A stretch of DNA of 64,000 nt. Origin: Prevotella sp. GTDB lineage: Bacteria; Bacteroidota; Bacteroidia; Bacteroidales; Bacteroidaceae. The notes beneath the pieces are model-generated. The model saw nothing but the letters and a program-made list of their open reading frames with translations, did not search any database and was not told the DNA's origin. Position numbers and translations under genes: made by a program. The stretch covers positions 1 to 64,000 of the forward strand of contig JAILAA010000153.1 in NCBI GenBank assembly GCA_024681875.1, written 5' to 3'. Positions 42,353-50,875 of this stretch are shown here, one piece after another; position 1 is the first letter of the stretch; each line of letters begins with the position of its first letter.

Positions 42353-45300
42353 TTACTTGCGAACCTTGCGCACCACAACAGCGCCGTTGTCAAGCGTGAG
42401 CTTCTGAATCATGATACCCTTCTGCATGCCATTGGTCTTGCGGCCGTCGAGGGTGAAGAACTCAACCTTCACGGGCTGGCCCATGGTGATGTTCTCCACG
42501 GTCAGTGCATTGCCGCTAACCTCCTTGCTGCTGTTCTCGCCATAGTAGAACAGACGGAAGTCATCCCAAACAGCCCAGTGGGCAGCTTCGGTATTCGTTC
42601 TCTTGAGACCAATGCGCAGCTTGCCGTCTTCCTTCACCTTCACGATGATCTTGTTGGTGAAGACGCCGTCGATGCCGTCATACTCCTTGCCTAAGTCAAG
42701 GAATGCACGTCCGCTGCGGAGTGAGGTGGGCCAGTAGTAAGCCGTCTCTTCCTCGCCGAGGTAAACCTCTTCAGTCTCTGCCAGTGCTACGTCATCCTCG
42801 AAGTCGGGATACTCTACCGGAGCGCCCTTAGCCAGGTTGGCGATGGGTGCTGCATAGGTGACATTCTCGCCGTCAACGGCATAGAGGAAGTAGTAGGAAT
42901 CATTGGGATCAGCCAGCCAAGCAGCATAGCTCTCGGCAGCGCGCTCCTGTGTAGTACTTGTAGTAGAAATCTCACAGAAGGCATCAACCTGCAGCATATA
43001 GGTACCTGCGGGCAGGTGCTTGAGATCCTGGTACATGTCCATAGCTCCGTGCCATCTCTCCATAGCGCAAGCCTCACGCTGGGTTTCGTCGTTACCCAGG
43101 TTCTCAGGATTGGTCCAACCCTCAGAGGTGCTGGTCTTCATCTCCCACTCATCAACGATCTCGAAGCTGGGCGAGTAGAGAACGCAAGTCATATCGATAA
43201 CGTTATCATCGCTGGCACCCGTGGTGTCGGGCAAGCGCAGACGAGAGAGGATGTCATCAATCTGAGCCAGATAGTTGGTAGCCTCTTCGTCGGTCAGCGT
43301 CTGGTTAGCAATACCCGTCTCCACAGCATTGTAGAGTGCGTCAGCCTCAGCCTTCACCACATCGCTGGCAGGTGAGTTGTCACCCTTGGCATTGCCGAGC
43401 TTCTCCAGAGCAGCCTGCAGCTTTTCGAACAGTGTGACAGAAGCATTTACATCGTCGACGATGTCATAGACCTTGTCGAGCAGCTTGTACATAGCGCGGC
43501 CCCACTCGTCCTCAGTCATGTCGGCAGGTTTTCCAGCCAAGAGAGCCTGTGCGTCGTTCACGAGCTTCTGAGCCTCGTCACGGACGTTCTTGCCCATCAA
43601 CTTCGACGTGTCGATGGAAACGAGAGCCTCCTCAAGGGCGGGCTTCACATACTCGGGCAGGAAGCCCTGATAGGTGAGCTTGAAGTTATCCCAGATAGCC
43701 CACCAGTCGCCATCCATCTTACCCTTTACACCGATGCGTGCAACGTCGCCCTCACGGATGAGGCCGAAGGCGTTCACCTTGTATTCGCCCCAGTTAAATG
43801 CCTGGGCAGCGCCGCCGGTACTGTTAGGATACTCTACCGTATTGCCATCCTCGTCCTGGAATGTCTCGACAGTCCAGTCCTCAACGATGGTGTAGGTGCC
43901 TTCCGGCTTACCGGGGATAGAGTAGACATTGGGGAACTTGCTCTGAGAGTTGTTCAGGTAGATTGAGATGGGCACTCTTGTCTCGTCAATGGGGTTGGGA
44001 CGTTGGTAGCCGATCTCTTCGCAACGTACATAGCCCTGCACCTCGATGGTGTAGACACCAGCGGGCAGACCCTTCACTTCCTGATGGACGTCGAAGTCGT
44101 GGCAGTGCCAAGCCTCGAAGATGTGGTTGACAAAGCCCTGACCTTCCATCATCTTGTCTTCCAAGTCCTTACCAAGAGGACCAGGTGTCACGTTACCATT
44201 TGTATCGCCACGATAGACAGTCCAGCCCTCAGCCTCGTTGCTTGCCAGACCAGTCTCAAAGCCGGGGTTAACCAGCAGACCGGTCACGTCGGTGCCAGGC
44301 TCCATGCTGTTCTGAGCCTCAATAATCATGCTCTCAATCCAGTCGATTTCGCTCTGCAGCTGCTCATTGGTCAGCTCATGCTTCTCAAGGATACTCTTTC
44401 TGCCAAAGCCTTCCTCGCCCTCTTCGTTCATATCCATGGTGAGGTAGTCGTTCAGGATTTCAGCAGCCTCGTTGCCACCGAAGTCAACAACGATAGATTC
44501 AGCGCGGGTACAAGCAGTCTTGTAAGCTTTCCACAGGTCGATATTCTTCTGCAGGTCGTCGTAGGTAGCCTTCACAGATGCCAGGAAAGCATCAGCCTCT
44601 TCCTGAGAAGTCACAGTAGTGCTGGAAACGCGGGCTGCATTGTAGATGTCGACATAGCTCTTGGTCACGAGCTGGCCGTCCATCAGACCTTCCTCATCGA
44701 GAATCACCTCGAGGAAGTTCTTCATGTTCTCGTTCAGATAGAACTGCCAAACATCGTTGCCATTGCCGTAGAACGTCAAGGTGAAGGAGTCGAAGCAGCT
44801 CCAGTCGTCTGAATTCACTCTTTCGGGCAGAGCAATACCGATGCGGGCCTTGCCACCAGTCACAGCGAAGAACAATCTGGTGTCATAGAATCCATGCTCA
44901 GCATAGACGCGGAAGCATGAGGGATCATTAGGAGCATAATAGATCACCTCATTTTCCGTACCCTCATTCTCTTTGTGCGTGGTCTCGTTGGCGCTACCAC
45001 CAAACGAGGTGCTACCAGCCATAGAGGTAGTATTGAGGCACGACCAAGTGTTGTTGAAGGGAACCTTTGTCTCCTTGTCGCCAACCTTGGCATAAACGTA
45101 GGAACCAGTCACATTCTTCAACATGCAGTTCCAGTCGCCACGCCATGAGGTCTTGGCACCCAGTGCATAGAGGCCGTCGGGCAGGCCTTCGATATCCTGA
45201 TAGTCATTGAAGGTAGCGCTCCAGTGCTCAGCCACCTCAGCTTTGTCTTGTCCGGTAGAACCCCAGCCAATAGCTGTACCTTCACTCGTCCAGCCAGCAG

Positions 45301-46330
45301 CGCTGGCGCCGTCGAAGTTCGGGTTGACAATCATCGAAGTCATGTTGACGGGATTGTCCACTGAAGCCAGGGTCTTGCCCCACTCTACGAAGGCAGCATC
45401 CAGCTCTTTCTGAGCCTGTTTCACGTCCTCAACCGTTGCTGCGGGATCAGCGAGCACAGCCTTGGCAGCGGCGGTCTCGGTGAAGCCCTTGCTCTCGCAC
45501 TCATCGATGAGTTTCTTCAGATCGATGCGTGCATTCAGCAGCTCGGTAGCGGCCTTCAGCTCGTCAGCGGTGCTGGCAGTGTTGGTGTACACGGCCAGTG
45601 CAGCGGTAGCATCCAGGTTAATTTCTTCGGCAGCCTCAAGGGCTTTCTTCAGGCCGAAGGATGTGAAGTAGGCTGCAACACCAGCGGCGTAAGCCTCCTG
45701 TGCACCGCTCTCAACGAAGTTCAGATAGGACTCTTCCGTCACGGCTTTCCAGTCGACGTACTTGCCCTCCTCATCAGGAGCGAACATGCGCAGCACACTG
45801 CTGAAGTTGGTCTCAATGTAGGTGCCGTCCCAGCCGATATACTTGCCTTCATATTCAGGTTTGTCAGCAATGAGGGCCACATTCTGGAAGCGGACGCAAT
45901 CGCCCACAAGCTCGAATGTCCAGGAGTAGTTGCCCTGGCTACCATGGTCTACCCATGTGCTGCCGTCGTCATCGGTGAAACAGTTGTGAGGACCAGTTAC
46001 ATCGTCACGATCGGTAGGATTGTAAAAATCATCCCACAGCTCGTAGGAGCCCTCGGGAGCATCGGCCTCCTCAGAAGGCTGCACCCAGAACGGATAGCCG
46101 AAAGTCCTGGCGCTAGCCTGAGTTCCCCAGCTGTTGCCGCTGGCAAAGAACATCTTGGCAGCCGGATTGTAGAGGTAATAGCGGGTTCCGTCGTCGGTAA
46201 ACGTCGTGAACTCCAGTCCCTGTGGCTCAGGTATCGACCAGATGCCATCGGGTACCCCTGCCTTCGCACTACTGACTGACATAGCGAATAGTGCGCTCAA
46301 AACGAGTAGTTTTGACATTTTCATAAGCAT
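42353..46330 (-). CDS. Very large secreted protein with three repeated beta-sandwich-like modules
   Basis: A 1325-residue protein with a signal peptide (MSKLLVLSALFAMSVSSAKA). Three related modules start near residues 327, 680 and 1043. Each opens with a VNPxF or YSPSF-type strand followed by GW, then an E(H/A)W or ERWH segment, and a YQD..LPxG(L/V/T)Y motif such as MYQDLKHLPAGTYML, which suggests carbohydrate-binding-like jelly rolls. Between them are helical spacers of FIVAR-like character. The C-terminus (FFTLDGRKTNGMQKGIMIQK) resembles a short Bacteroidetes C-terminal sorting or anchoring motif. No catalytic domain is recognised. It is likely a surface or secreted binding protein working with the adjacent SusCD/Fas1 locus. 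Confidence 0.8.
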   Translation of the reverse strand: MLMKMSKLLVLSALFAMSVSSAKAGVPDGIWSIPEPQGLEFTTFTDDGTRYYLYNPAAKMFFASGNSWGTQASARTFGYPFWVQPSEEADAPEGSYELWDDFYNPTDRDDVTGPHNCFTDDDGSTWVDHGSQGNYSWTFELVGDCVRFQNVALIADKPEYEGKYIGWDGTYIETNFSSVLRMFAPDEEGKYVDWKAVTEESYLNFVESGAQEAYAAGVAAYFTSFGLKKALEAAEEINLDATAALAVYTNTASTADELKAATELLNARIDLKKLIDECESKGFTETAAAKAVLADPAATVEDVKQAQKELDAAFVEWGKTLASVDNPVNMTSMIVNPNFDGASAAGWTSEGTAIGWGSTGQDKAEVAEHWSATFNDYQDIEGLPDGLYALGAKTSWRGDWNCMLKNVTGSYVYAKVGDKETKVPFNNTWSCLNTTSMAGSTSFGGSANETTHKENEGTENEVIYYAPNDPSCFRVYAEHGFYDTRLFFAVTGGKARIGIALPERVNSDDWSCFDSFTLTFYGNGNDVWQFYLNENMKNFLEVILDEEGLMDGQLVTKSYVDIYNAARVSSTTVTSQEEADAFLASVKATYDDLQKNIDLWKAYKTACTRAESIVVDFGGNEAAEILNDYLTMDMNEEGEEGFGRKSILEKHELTNEQLQSEIDWIESMIIEAQNSMEPGTDVTGLLVNPGFETGLASNEAEGWTVYRGDTNGNVTPGPLGKDLEDKMMEGQGFVNHIFEAWHCHDFDVHQEVKGLPAGVYTIEVQGYVRCEEIGYQRPNPIDETRVPISIYLNNSQSKFPNVYSIPGKPEGTYTIVEDWTVETFQDEDGNTVEYPNSTGGAAQAFNWGEYKVNAFGLIREGDVARIGVKGKMDGDWWAIWDNFKLTYQGFLPEYVKPALEEALVSIDTSKLMGKNVRDEAQKLVNDAQALLAGKPADMTEDEWGRAMYKLLDKVYDIVDDVNASVTLFEKLQAALEKLGNAKGDNSPASDVVKAEADALYNAVETGIANQTLTDEEATNYLAQIDDILSRLRLPDTTGASDDNVIDMTCVLYSPSFEIVDEWEMKTSTSEGWTNPENLGNDETQREACAMERWHGAMDMYQDLKHLPAGTYMLQVDAFCEISTTSTTQERAAESYAAWLADPNDSYYFLYAVDGENVTYAAPIANLAKGAPVEYPDFEDDVALAETEEVYLGEEETAYYWPTSLRSGRAFLDLGKEYDGIDGVFTNKIIVKVKEDGKLRIGLKRTNTEAAHWAVWDDFRLFYYGENSSKEVSGNALTVENITMGQPVKVEFFTLDGRKTNGMQKGIMIQKLTLDNGAVVVRKVRK

Positions 46331-46396
46331 TGGTTTTTTAATTGTTAGTAAATAGGTAAATAAAAAGAAAATGGTTTCAATATATATATTCGGCTA

Positions 46397-46404
46397 CAAA
46401 GGTA
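46397..46404 (-). promoter_or_regulatory. -7 box for the 1325-residue protein gene
   Basis: Minus-strand TACCTTTG, giving a leader of about 60 nt. The -33 element is imperfect. Confidence 0.6.
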
Positions 46405-46481
46405 ATAAAAAAATGTGAACACAACACTTTTTCCTTAACTTTTTTTTTATCAACGCTACAATTTAACAGTTTTCCATGATC

Positions 46482-47477
46482 CTACTGCCCACCTAAACGG
46501 TTGAAGAAGGCCATGATATCGTCCCAAGTCTTGAACGTGTCGCTGCCGAAGGCGATGCTGGTAGCCATGGCATCGCGAGTCTCAGCGCCTTCAATGAGAT
46601 AGTCGCCGTAGAGCAGGCGTCGCTGATTGGAGAAGACGGTATGCCCCCACGCAGGCACGTTGATGAACTGCTCCAGCCACGCTGACGACGAAGCGTAAGC
46701 CGGCACATCGGTGCTGTCGGCAGGTGCGACAAAGTACACCTGATAGCTCTCGATGAGCTGGCGCACTGCCTTCTGGCAGGATGCCGTGGGCTGCCGGCGA
46801 GGGTCGACAAGCGTCTCAATACCTATATATATAATAGGGCGCTCGCGCCCCTCCTGGCGGTCATCAATCCATCGGATGACGGGCAGCACGCTGTGCATGA
46901 ACGAGCGGTCGTCCATGCGGTGTTCGCCGTGGAAGCGGATGGCCTGCGGGTAGTATTGGTGGAAGAGGCCGAAGGTGTCGACCAATGTATCCTCGTCGCC
47001 GAAGAGGCCGAAGACGCGATCGCGGTCATCAGGAGTAAGTCCCTCGAAGCGCCGCTCCGACACGGTGCGATATTCCTTTACCAGTGCTTTGTCCACATAG
47101 AACGTCTGCACCCCGTCAAGCCGTGGATTCTGATACTCCTGCGTGCCCGTCATGCCATGGTCGTGCATGGTGTCGGCAATGCACAACGCGGGATTGGTGC
47201 AGATGCGGTCGAAGCCACGCAGCTGCTCGGTGTACATGCCACCCATCGACGTGCCGAGGATGATGTCGGGCTGCTCGTCGGCACACAGCCGGTGCAGCAG
47301 GCCGATGGCCTCCTCGGGATGCAGGGGCAGGTCGGGAGCAATCACTGTGGCGTTGGGAAAAACTGTGCGCAGACGGCGCACCGTGCCCGACTGTCCGCTG
47401 CTGCCGAAGCCGTGCACATACATCAATTTCTTCCCCTTCAGCAGGTTGGGGAACTGTTTTACATAGCTGTTTTCCAT
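46482..47477 (-). CDS. YqiA/UPF0227-like esterase fused to a degenerate HAD-like domain
   Basis: From the ATG at 47477 the protein is 331 residues (a longer frame to 47561 starts before the -7 box at 47487-47494). The N-terminal half is an alpha/beta hydrolase: YVHGFGSSG near residue 20 and the nucleophile elbow GTSMGG with Ser77. The C-terminal 115 residues resemble a 5'(3')-deoxyribonucleotidase (LLYGDYLIEG, TSIAFGSDTFKTWDDIMAFF). Its first HAD motif, normally DxDxT/V, reads IIYIGIETLVD, so the nucleophile Asp is absent. The second half is thus probably a non-catalytic relic or a binding module. The substrate of the esterase is unknown. Confidence 0.75.
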   Translation of the reverse strand: MENSYVKQFPNLLKGKKLMYVHGFGSSGQSGTVRRLRTVFPNATVIAPDLPLHPEEAIGLLHRLCADEQPDIILGTSMGGMYTEQLRGFDRICTNPALCIADTMHDHGMTGTQEYQNPRLDGVQTFYVDKALVKEYRTVSERRFEGLTPDDRDRVFGLFGDEDTLVDTFGLFHQYYPQAIRFHGEHRMDDRSFMHSVLPVIRWIDDRQEGRERPIIYIGIETLVDPRRQPTASCQKAVRQLIESYQVYFVAPADSTDVPAYASSSAWLEQFINVPAWGHTVFSNQRRLLYGDYLIEGAETRDAMATSIAFGSDTFKTWDDIMAFFNRLGGQ

Positions 47478-47486
47478 ATCTGCCGA

Positions 47487-47494
47487 CAAATTTA
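47487..47494 (-). promoter_or_regulatory. -7 box for the esterase-HAD fusion gene
   Basis: Minus-strand TAAATTTG. Transcription would start about 3 nt before the ATG at 47477, an almost leaderless mRNA. Confidence 0.5.
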
Positions 47495-47539
47495 CAACAA
47501 ATAGTTGGAAAAAACTTCGTTTCGTTACTTTTTTTTTCC

Positions 47540-47547
47540 TAATTTTG
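47540..47547 (+). promoter_or_regulatory. -7 box for the small membrane protein and PfkB kinase genes
   Basis: TAATTTTG, divergent from the esterase gene. Transcription would start near 47553, so an in-frame ATG at 47545 is not usable and the ATG at 47569 is preferred. Confidence 0.6.
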
Positions 47548-47568
47548 CAGGCAGAACACATTCCGCTT

Positions 47569-47766
47569 ATGGAAAAGAAACAAGACAGATACAGAACATG
47601 GTGGCTCTACGGCGCTGCAGCCTCGTTTCTGGTGGCAGTGGCAGGTGCCGTGCTGATGTTTTTCTTCCATCCCGACAAGAATGTGAACGCCGATGACGAC
47701 AGCAATAACGACAGGACAGAAACAGTGCATCAGCGTCACGGCCATTGGTTTCAGAGAAACAGATAG
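47569..47766 (+). CDS. Small single-pass membrane protein (65 residues)
   Basis: It begins MEKKQDRYRTWWLYGAAA, has one transmembrane helix (ASFLVAVAGAVLMFFFH) and a hydrophilic Asp/Asn/His-rich tail (NADDDSNNDRTETVHQRHGH). The PfkB kinase gene starts 15 bp beyond its stop, so they share the promoter at 47540. I do not recognise a family. Confidence 0.65.
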   Translation: MEKKQDRYRTWWLYGAAASFLVAVAGAVLMFFFHPDKNVNADDDSNNDRTETVHQRHGHWFQRNR

Positions 47767-47781
47767 ACGAATTCTTTCATT

Positions 47782-48732
47782 ATGGCACGCAAGATTATAG
47801 GCATCGGGGAGACCGTCCTCGACATTATCTTCAAGAACAACCAGCCTGTGGGTGCCGTTCCTGGCGGCTCAGTATTCAACAGCATTATCTCGCTGGGGCG
47901 CTCGGGCGTGAAGTGCTCATTTATCAGCGAGACGGGCAACGACCGCGTGGGGCGCACCATCCTCGACTGCCTGAGGGAGAACGGCGTCGACGCCACCAGC
48001 GTCTACGTCTATCCCGACTCGAAGTCACCACTGTCGCTGGCTTTCCTCAACGAACAGAACGACGCAGAATACATCTTTTATAAAGACCACCCCAACGACC
48101 GTTTGGAGTTCACCTTCCCCGACGTACAGCCCGACGACATCGTGCTCTTTGGCTCCTATTATGCCGTCAACCCCGTCATCCGCCCGCAGGTGGTGGGATT
48201 TCTCGACTACGCCCGCCAGCATGGCGCCATCCTCTATTACGACGTCAACTTCCGCGCCTCGCACAAGAACGAGGTGATGAAGCTCACGCCCAACATCCTG
48301 GAGAATCTGGAGTATGCCGACATTGTGCGCGGCTCTACAGAAGACTTCGAGGTGATGTTCCACAAGAGCGACCCCGACGTCATCTACCGTACACAGATAG
48401 CCTTCTACACCCGCCGCTTCATCTGCACACAGGGGTCGAAGCCCGTGGAACTACGCGCCGAAAACGGCCTGAAGAAGAGCTATGCCGTACAGAGCAGCGG
48501 CGACACCGTTAGCACCATCGGTGCTGGCGACAACTTCAACGCCGGCTTCGCCTACGGCCTCATTCGCTATGGCATTACACGCACACAGATTGAGCGCGGT
48601 CTCAGCGAACAGCAATGGGACCAGCTCATCAGCTGCGCACAGCTTTTCTCAGCTGAAGTATGCAAAAGCATCAACAACAGCGTCAGCATTGAGTTTGGCC
48701 GACAGATGGCACAACAGCTAAACACCCTGTAA
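47782..48732 (+). CDS. PfkB-family carbohydrate kinase
   Basis: A 316-residue sugar kinase of the ribokinase/PfkB fold. It has the N-terminal GETVLDII and the substrate-side GGSVFNSIISLGRSG, and the C-terminal catalytic signature STIGAGDNFNAGFAYG with the Asp base. The family includes fructokinases, and in Bacteroidetes this short type is usually called a fructokinase-like kinase. The phosphorylated sugar cannot be told from sequence. It follows the small membrane protein and is followed by an inverted-repeat element at 48760-48793. Confidence 0.93.
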   Translation: MARKIIGIGETVLDIIFKNNQPVGAVPGGSVFNSIISLGRSGVKCSFISETGNDRVGRTILDCLRENGVDATSVYVYPDSKSPLSLAFLNEQNDAEYIFYKDHPNDRLEFTFPDVQPDDIVLFGSYYAVNPVIRPQVVGFLDYARQHGAILYYDVNFRASHKNEVMKLTPNILENLEYADIVRGSTEDFEVMFHKSDPDVIYRTQIAFYTRRFICTQGSKPVELRAENGLKKSYAVQSSGDTVSTIGAGDNFNAGFAYGLIRYGITRTQIERGLSEQQWDQLISCAQLFSAEVCKSINNSVSIEFGRQMAQQLNTL

Positions 48733-48759
48733 ACAGGCTCCAACCTATTATTTGTTTAA

Positions 48760-48793
48760 ACCGCGTCGTGGTTTATGTAGACCACGACGTGGT
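48760..48793. repeat. Second copy of the ACCACGACG palindromic element
   Basis: ACCGCGTCGTGGT (48760-48772) faces ACCACGACGTGGT (48781-48793), 13 bp with one wobble, loop of 8. It is a shorter relative of the array at 3880-3965, and like it lies just after a plus-strand gene. It may terminate the kinase mRNA. Confidence 0.75.
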
Positions 48794-48858
48794 TTATGTA
48801 TACAAATTGGACAACCTATTTGCGAAACTTGAATCATTTCATTTTTTCCACGAAATCT

Positions 48859-48890
48859 TTTGGCAGTTACATATTTTATTCATAAATTTG
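48859..48890 (+). promoter_or_regulatory. Promoter of the lplA-gcv operon
   Basis: TTTG at 48859-48862 and TAAATTTG at 48883-48890, spacer 20 bp. Transcription would start near 48897, within 2-3 bases of the ATG at 48899. Confidence 0.8.
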
Positions 48891-48898
48891 CAGACAGA

Positions 48899-49729
48899 AT
48901 GAAATATGTTGCACTGCCGGTTGATCCGCACACCGCTTGCCAGTCCTCAACGGGGCTGACAGACGGTGTGCGGCGTCTTTCATTCTACCTCGCTATGGAG
49001 GAATATGTAGCGCGCGCAATCCTCCCACCCCTCAGTCCTTCGGGCAGTTTCCCTCAGACAGGGGAGCAGGAAGACTGCTTCTTTATGTGGCAGGTGGCGC
49101 CCAGCGTCATCTTCGGTCGCAATCAGGTGATGCAGAACGAAGTGAATGTCGACTATTGCCGTCAGCACGGCATCGAGATGTATCGCAGAAAGAGCGGCGG
49201 CGGCTGCGTCTATGCCGACGAAGGCAATGTGATGCTGAGCTTTGTCACCAAAGAAGAAAACGTAGGCTTTGCCTTCAACCGTTTCATCAATATGGTGCTG
49301 TTGGCATTTCGCAAGATGGGTATTGAGGGCACATGCACCAGCCATAATGACGTGCTGCTCCCACCCCTCAGTCTTTCGGACAGCTCCCCTCAGGCAGGGC
49401 AGCAGTGGCGCAAGGTATGTGGCACGGCCTGTTATCACGTAGGCGACAGGAGCATTGTTCACAGCACGCTGCTCTACGATACCAACATGCAGCACATGGT
49501 GAATTCCATTACCCCGTCGGTGGAGAAACTTCAGTCAAAAGGCATTGAGAGTGTACGCCAGCGCATCACACTGCTGAAGGACTATATCACGTTGAGTCTC
49601 GACGAGATGAAGAACGTTATCCGCCAGACGCTCTGCAATGGCGAGCTACTGCTCACCCAGACCGACATAGCAGCCATTGAGGAGATTGAGCAGGAATACC
49701 TGCGCAATGAGTTCATCCAGAAAATGTAA
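48899..49729 (+). CDS. Lipoate-protein ligase (LplA-like)
   Basis: Attaches lipoate to carrier proteins, here most likely GcvH encoded two genes downstream. From the ATG at 48899 the product is 276 residues; the in-frame ATG at 48860 falls within the promoter. It has the family motif RRKSGGGCVYADEGNVMLSF-like sequence (written here as RKSGGGCVYADEGN) and the later lysine segment WRKVCGTA. Two nearly identical 48-bp inserts (42 of 48 identical) encode LPPLSPSGSFPQTG (residues 42-57) and LPPLSLSDSSPQAG (154-169); they look like foreign loops. Confidence 0.88.
   Translation: MKYVALPVDPHTACQSSTGLTDGVRRLSFYLAMEEYVARAILPPLSPSGSFPQTGEQEDCFFMWQVAPSVIFGRNQVMQNEVNVDYCRQHGIEMYRRKSGGGCVYADEGNVMLSFVTKEENVGFAFNRFINMVLLAFRKMGIEGTCTSHNDVLLPPLSLSDSSPQAGQQWRKVCGTACYHVGDRSIVHSTLLYDTNMQHMVNSITPSVEKLQSKGIESVRQRITLLKDYITLSLDEMKNVIRQTLCNGELLLTQTDIAAIEEIEQEYLRNEFIQKM
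49022..49069 (+). repeat. 48-bp GC-rich insert, copy 1, in lplA
   Basis: Begins CTCCCACCCCTCAG, ends AGGGGAGCAG. Matches 49358-49405 at 42 of 48 positions and is translated in frame. Confidence 0.85.
49358..49405 (+). repeat. 48-bp GC-rich insert, copy 2, in lplA
   Basis: Direct repeat of 49022-49069, 289 bp beyond its end, same strand and same reading frame. Confidence 0.85.
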
Positions 49730-49738
49730 CCTTTAAAA

Positions 49739-49759
49739 CTCAAACCTCAAATCTCAAAT
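49739..49759 (+). repeat. Heptad repeat touching the gcvT start codon
   Basis: Three 7-bp units (CTCAAAC, CTCAAAT, CTCAAAT) fill the 28-bp lplA-gcvT gap. The last unit overlaps the ATG at 49758. Confidence 0.7.
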
Positions 49760-50864
49760 GAAAAGGACTTGTCTCTATGAAAAACATGTGGCCTTGGGCG
49801 CACTGATGTCGCCCTTCGCCGGCTTCGACATGCCTATCCAGTACACAAACATCACCGACGAGCATCAGGCTGTGCGTACGGCCTGCGGCGTCTTCGACGT
49901 CTCGCACATGGGCGAAGTCACTGTCAAGGGTAAGGATGCCGAGCGCTATGTGCAGCACATTTTTACTAATGACGTGAAGGGTGCTCCCATTGGAAAGATC
50001 TATTACGGCATGATGTGCTACGAAGACGGCGGCACCGTCGACGACCTGCTCGTCTATAAGATGGACGAACTCAACTTCTTCCTCGTCATCAATGCCGCCA
50101 ACATCGATAAGGACTGGGCTTGGATGCAGGAGCAGGCCAAGGGTTTCGACATCGACCTTCAGAACATGAGCGACGCCTACGGCCAGATTGCCGTACAGGG
50201 TCCGCAGGCAGAGCAGGTGGTTGAGGAAGTGCTGGGATTGGAGTGCAAAGAATTGGCGTTCTACACATGCAAAACAATTCTCTCACCTCTTACCTCTCAC
50301 CTCTCACCCCAAGTTATCATCTCCCGCACCGGCTATACAGGCGAGGACGGCTTCGAGATCTATGCCACGCCCGCATATATCAATGAGTGCTGGGACAAGC
50401 TGATGGCCAGCGGGCGCTGCAAGCCCTGCGGCCTGGGTTGTCGCGACACACTGCGTTTCGAGGTGGGCCTGCCGCTCTATGGCGACGAGCTCAGTCAGGA
50501 CATCACGCCCATCATGGCCGGCCTTGGCATCTTTGTCAAGCTCGACAAGGAGGGCGGCTTCATCGGTCGCGACGCCTTGGCAAAGCAGAAAGCCGAGGGT
50601 GCCAGCAAGAAGATTGTCGGCATTGAATTGCAGGACAAGGCCATTCCCCGTCACGGCTACACCGTCCTCAACGCCGAGGGCGAATCCATCGGTGAGGTGA
50701 CGACCGGCTATCACTGTCTCTCAGTGGACAAGAGCGTCTGTATGGCACTCATCGACAGCGCCTACGCCAAGCTGGGAACCGAAGTGCAGCTTCAGATTCG
50801 CAAAAAAGTATTCCCCGGCACCGTGGTGAAGAAACAATTCTACAACAAGAGTTATAAGAAATAA
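49758..50864 (+). CDS. gcvT: Aminomethyltransferase (glycine cleavage T protein)
   Basis: Transfers the C1 unit from lipoyl-GcvH to tetrahydrofolate. The 368-residue product has the T-protein pattern: SPFAGFDMPIQY near the N-terminus, GVFDVSHMGEV, the conserved Asp-containing ICYED-like CYEDGGTVDDLLVY, and the C-terminal barrel (GYTGEDGFEIY, GLGCRDTLRFEVGLPLYG). An insert of LSPLTSHLSPQ (residues 175-184) comes from a 7-bp-period repeat and matches one in MutS2. It is second in the operon. Confidence 0.95.
   Translation: MKRTCLYEKHVALGALMSPFAGFDMPIQYTNITDEHQAVRTACGVFDVSHMGEVTVKGKDAERYVQHIFTNDVKGAPIGKIYYGMMCYEDGGTVDDLLVYKMDELNFFLVINAANIDKDWAWMQEQAKGFDIDLQNMSDAYGQIAVQGPQAEQVVEEVLGLECKELAFYTCKTILSPLTSHLSPQVIISRTGYTGEDGFEIYATPAYINECWDKLMASGRCKPCGLGCRDTLRFEVGLPLYGDELSQDITPIMAGLGIFVKLDKEGGFIGRDALAKQKAEGASKKIVGIELQDKAIPRHGYTVLNAEGESIGEVTTGYHCLSVDKSVCMALIDSAYAKLGTEVQLQIRKKVFPGTVVKKQFYNKSYKK
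50281..50308 (+). repeat. Heptad repeat inside gcvT
   Basis: Four 7-bp units (TCTCACC, TCTTACC, TCTCACC, TCTCACC), translated as LSPLTSHLSP. Confidence 0.85.
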
Positions 50865-50875
50865 GAATTATAATT

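Noticed and set aside
48733..48898. A glycine riboswitch upstream of the lplA-gcv operon
   Set aside because: The consensus promoter puts the transcription start at the ATG, leaving no leader for a riboswitch. The structured element upstream (48760-48793) precedes the promoter.
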